A stretch of 7,056 nucleotides of DNA, taken from assembly GCA_002451055.1 (NCBI GenBank), contig DKBD01000113.1, forward strand, positions 605 to 7,660. Reading direction: 5' to 3'. Within the stretch, counting starts at the first letter, position 1. Each line of letters opens with the position of its first letter. This document shows, in pieces, positions 4,993-7,056 of this stretch. The notes under the pieces are model-generated. The model had not been told where the DNA came from, made no database searches, and saw only the letters and a list, made by a program, of their open reading frames with translations. Origin of the DNA: Nitrospira sp. UBA6909. GTDB taxonomy: Bacteria > Nitrospirota > Nitrospiria > Nitrospirales > Nitrospiraceae. The translations under genes were made by a program, and so were the position numbers.

Positions 4993-5535
4993 TTATGAAG
5001 GAAGGCGGTCCGGAAGACTGGCTAGGTGCAGTTGGAATCGGCCCTTCATGACATCATCGACATAACATCTGAGCGCTTCCCGCACGACCGGAAATGCGAT
5101 GTGGTCCCAGGGAATCTCGGCAAGAGGAAACAGTCGGACCTCCAAACTCTCCTCGCCTGCCTCGCACGTTGGCGCAAGCATTCGGCCTCGAAAAACGAGA
5201 TACACCTGACCGATATGGGGGAGACTCAGCACGGCATAGAGCGCGGCGATCTCAACCTCCGCTCGAGCCTCTTCCTTCGTCTCTCGGATCGCAGCCTGTT
5301 CCGTGCTTTCACCGAGTTCCATAAACCCGGCCGGAAAAGTCCAGAGCCCGAGCCGCGGTTCGATTGCGCGACGACACAAGAGAATTTGGTCCTCCCACTC
5401 AGGAATACAGCCGGCGACGATCTTCGGATTGTGGTAGTGAATCAGTTCACATTGATTGCACACATGGCGAGGCAGATTGTCCCCGGGAGGGATCTTTTGG
5501 ATCACCGAGGCCCCGCAGTGACTACAGTAGTTCAT
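4993..5535 (-). CDS. Nudix hydrolase with N-terminal zinc ribbon (ADP-ribose pyrophosphatase-like)
   Basis: The protein is 180 aa. An N-terminal zinc ribbon has Cys4, Cys7, Cys26 and Cys29 (YCSHCG ... HVCNQC), followed by IHYHNPKIVAG, which is diagnostic for the zinc-ribbon Nudix group (Nudix_N_2 type, COG1051-like). The Nudix box spans about 70-92 (Gly70, Glu76, Arg84-Glu85, Glu88-Glu89). All metal-binding glutamates are present, but the final conserved Gly is Arg91 (EEARA). As I recall, this family normally has EEA-x-A here, so the site should be active. EESLEVRLFPLAEIPWDHIAFP is also typical. The substrate is probably a nucleoside diphosphate linked to another group, such as ADP-ribose or a dinucleotide; it cannot be fixed from sequence. 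ATG 5535 is the natural start just before the first Cys pair, though the Shine-Dalgarno is weak. It lies 114 bp downstream of recQ on the same strand and may be co-transcribed. Confidence 0.88.
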   Translation of the reverse strand: MNYCSHCGASVIQKIPPGDNLPRHVCNQCELIHYHNPKIVAGCIPEWEDQILLCRRAIEPRLGLWTFPAGFMELGESTEQAAIRETKEEARAEVEIAALYAVLSLPHIGQVYLVFRGRMLAPTCEAGEESLEVRLFPLAEIPWDHIAFPVVREALRCYVDDVMKGRFQLHLASLPDRLPS

Positions 5536-5649
5536 ACTTCAGATGCATCTCGTGATCTGGATACTTTGAAGCGAAAGACGAGCCTTGGGTTACGAAAGCA
5601 ACGACAGATGATGGATAGCATAACCCCGAGCGGCTTTGCACCCTGAGCG
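5536..5649. other. Gap between recQ and the zinc-ribbon Nudix gene
   Basis: These 114 bp separate the recQ stop from the Nudix start on the minus strand. I see neither a hairpin with a T-run nor a -35/-10 pair of acceptable quality, and no small ORF with a ribosome-binding site. Read-through from recQ is the simplest explanation for expression of the Nudix gene. Confidence 0.4.
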
Positions 5650-7056
5650 CTACTGCTCCCCGTTCACCACTTCCAGCACGCGCCGCCCATACCGTTCGGC
5701 CTTCAGATCGCCAATGCCGGGGATCTCCAACAGCGCCGCAGGTGTCATGGGTTTGTATCCCGCAATGGCTTTCAGCGTTTTATCATGAAAAACCATGAAC
5801 GGCGCCACGCCCTCTTCCTCGGCCAGCTCCGCGCGGAGTTGCCGAAGCCGTTCAAAGAGTTGTGCATCAGGCGGCAAGGCCTTCTGGGTCATCACCGGCG
5901 CGGTTCGCTCGCGGGGCGGCTGCTTCGCAGGCGATGCCGGCTGATGGTCCTCTCCCGATCTCAACACCACGGCACTGTCCCCTTGCAGCACCTCTCGCCC
6001 TTTGCGTGTGAGGTCGAGAATGGGATAGTCCAGACCTTCAACCTGAAGATACCCCGAGTCGATAAGCTCCTTCACCAAACCGGTCATACACGGCTTCGAT
6101 CTCGTTCGACAGATTCCATAGGTCGGGCAATCTTCCGCGCCATAGGCCAACAGTGCTTTTGCGCGACTTCCTCGGAGAATCTCGACGATTCGACTCACAC
6201 CGAACCGACCCATACACCAAGCCACCGTCTCCAAGATAGCCCGTGCGGAAGCCGCGTCATCGCGGGATGCAACCCTGCCCGACTGCTGCGCCGGTACGAC
6301 ACAGCGATCGCAAATCCCGCAGGGGCCCAACGCCAACTCGGCTTGATCACTGAAGTACTCAAGAATCGCGAGTTGTCGGCAGGTCGGCACCGAGACATAT
6401 CCCAGCATGTCTTGCAGGAGCGTCCTCATCCGCTCGGCGCGCGCGATACCATCGGCATCGTGTGAGGCCTGCTGAATAAAATATTCCTGTGTGGCTAAAT
6501 CCCGCTCATGGAACAGCAACACGCAGGCCGCAGGCCGTCCGTCGCGACCGGCCCGCCCGACTTCCTGATAATAGGCCTCCACACTGCCTGGAACGTCGAA
6601 ATGGGCGACCAACCGGACATCCGGCTTATCAATGCCCATGCCGAAGGCATTCGTCGCGGTCAAAATCCTCACGGTCCCCCGGCGGAACTCGTCATGCACG
6701 AGGCGGCGTTCCTCATCCGAAAGACCGGCATGGTAGTAGCCAACCGACCGGTGAGACCGCCTCAGCCATTCCGCCGTCTCCTCCGCCGCCCGGCGCGTCG
6801 CGCAATAGATCAGGATAGTGCCCCGCTCGGTCTCGCGGACCAGACGCTCCAACGCCTCCAGTTTGTCCTGGCGCGACCGGCAGAGGCGGACAGACAAGGC
6901 AAGATTGGCCCGACGGAAACCCGAAACCAGTCGAAACGGATCCCGGAGCGACAACCGTGCGCACAGATCCGATTGCACGCGGGCCGTGGCCGTGGCGGTC
7001 AGAGCCAGGCAGGGAGGGTTCGTGAGCTCCTGGCGCAGGCGACCGATCTTGAGGTA
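5650..7056 (-). CDS. recQ: ATP-dependent DNA helicase RecQ, C-terminal part (5' end outside window)
   Basis: RecQ is a 3'-5' DNA helicase acting in recombination repair and at stalled forks. The frame is open to the right edge, so the 468 residues seen are a fragment. It begins at YLKIGRLRQEL, shortly after where the DEAH box would lie, so Walker A and DEAH are outside. Present in order are LTATAT (motif III, about 19-24), ILIYCATRRAAEETAEWL (motif IV, about 81-98) and ATNAFGMGIDKPDV through QEVGRAGRDG (motifs V-VI, about 134-173). A zinc site follows with Cys226, 246, 249 and 252 (CRQLAILEYF ... GPCGICDRC), then a winged-helix RQC domain (about 270-360), a Pro/Ser/Arg linker and an HRDC domain (about 395-465) ending EIPGIGDLKAERYG. 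Domain content matches full-length E. coli-type RecQ. The winged helix contains extra cysteines (CPTYGICRTRSKPC), which is unusual. The promoter is outside the window. Confidence 0.95.
   Translation of the reverse strand, partial: YLKIGRLRQELTNPPCLALTATATARVQSDLCARLSLRDPFRLVSGFRRANLALSVRLCRSRQDKLEALERLVRETERGTILIYCATRRAAEETAEWLRRSHRSVGYYHAGLSDEERRLVHDEFRRGTVRILTATNAFGMGIDKPDVRLVAHFDVPGSVEAYYQEVGRAGRDGRPAACVLLFHERDLATQEYFIQQASHDADGIARAERMRTLLQDMLGYVSVPTCRQLAILEYFSDQAELALGPCGICDRCVVPAQQSGRVASRDDAASARAILETVAWCMGRFGVSRIVEILRGSRAKALLAYGAEDCPTYGICRTRSKPCMTGLVKELIDSGYLQVEGLDYPILDLTRKGREVLQGDSAVVLRSGEDHQPASPAKQPPRERTAPVMTQKALPPDAQLFERLRQLRAELAEEEGVAPFMVFHDKTLKAIAGYKPMTPAALLEIPGIGDLKAERYGRRVLEVVNGEQ

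Noticed and set aside
5026..5646. 206-codon open frame on the + strand opposite the zinc-ribbon Nudix gene
   Set aside because: It lies antisense to an unambiguous Nudix gene, and its product has no recognisable domain and a shadow-like composition.
5785..6465. 226-codon open frame on the + strand inside recQ
   Set aside because: It is antisense to a clear RecQ helicase with all its motifs. The translation is rich in His, Arg and Leu and resembles no family.

Overview
The window is a 7 kb piece of bacterial chromosome that carries mostly housekeeping and genome-maintenance genes. It contains no mobile element, CRISPR array, rRNA or tRNA that I can see. A lipoprotein-type signal peptide, a PilZ (cyclic-di-GMP) protein, Shine-Dalgarno sites of the AGGAG type and moderately GC-rich coding DNA suggest a free-living Gram-negative bacterium. 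Details of the MiaB fragment (a SERKNT-IAARK style segment and a GFCSES loop) make me think of Nitrospirota or a similar deep-branching group, but that is a weak inference.

Layout from left to right: (1) the C-terminal part of miaB on the + strand (1-846), cut by the window edge inside its radical-SAM cysteine motif. (2) A gene-poor stretch (847-1592). It holds a clustered TGTTCA/TGAACA motif, a 12-bp tandem duplication that doubles a perfect Shine-Dalgarno sequence, and a tiny ORF for a glycine-rich one-helix membrane peptide. (3) A 302-residue putative lipoprotein of unknown function with a C-terminal coiled coil (1593-2501, +). (4) A tight minus-strand operon, mutY - mutT - predicted PolB-type 3'-5' exonuclease (4375 down to 2515), in which both junctions are 4-bp ATGA stop/start overlaps. 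(5) A divergent intergenic region with a good promoter candidate for mutY and another for a single-domain PilZ gene (4595-4921, +). (6) On the minus strand, a zinc-ribbon Nudix hydrolase (4993-5535) and the C-terminal three quarters of recQ (5650 to the right edge).

The coherent theme is defence against oxidised nucleotides and DNA repair. MutT would remove 8-oxo-dGTP from the pool and MutY would excise adenine opposite 8-oxoguanine. The third gene is a candidate exonuclease that is translationally coupled to them. RecQ and a second Nudix enzyme lie close by. The MutY here stops soon after its iron-sulphur cluster and so lacks the MutT-like C-terminal domain that normally reads 8-oxoG, while a separate Nudix protein is coupled directly behind it. 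That arrangement, and the small membrane peptide with its duplicated ribosome-binding site, are the most interesting things in the window. I see no clear evidence of a wholly new system.
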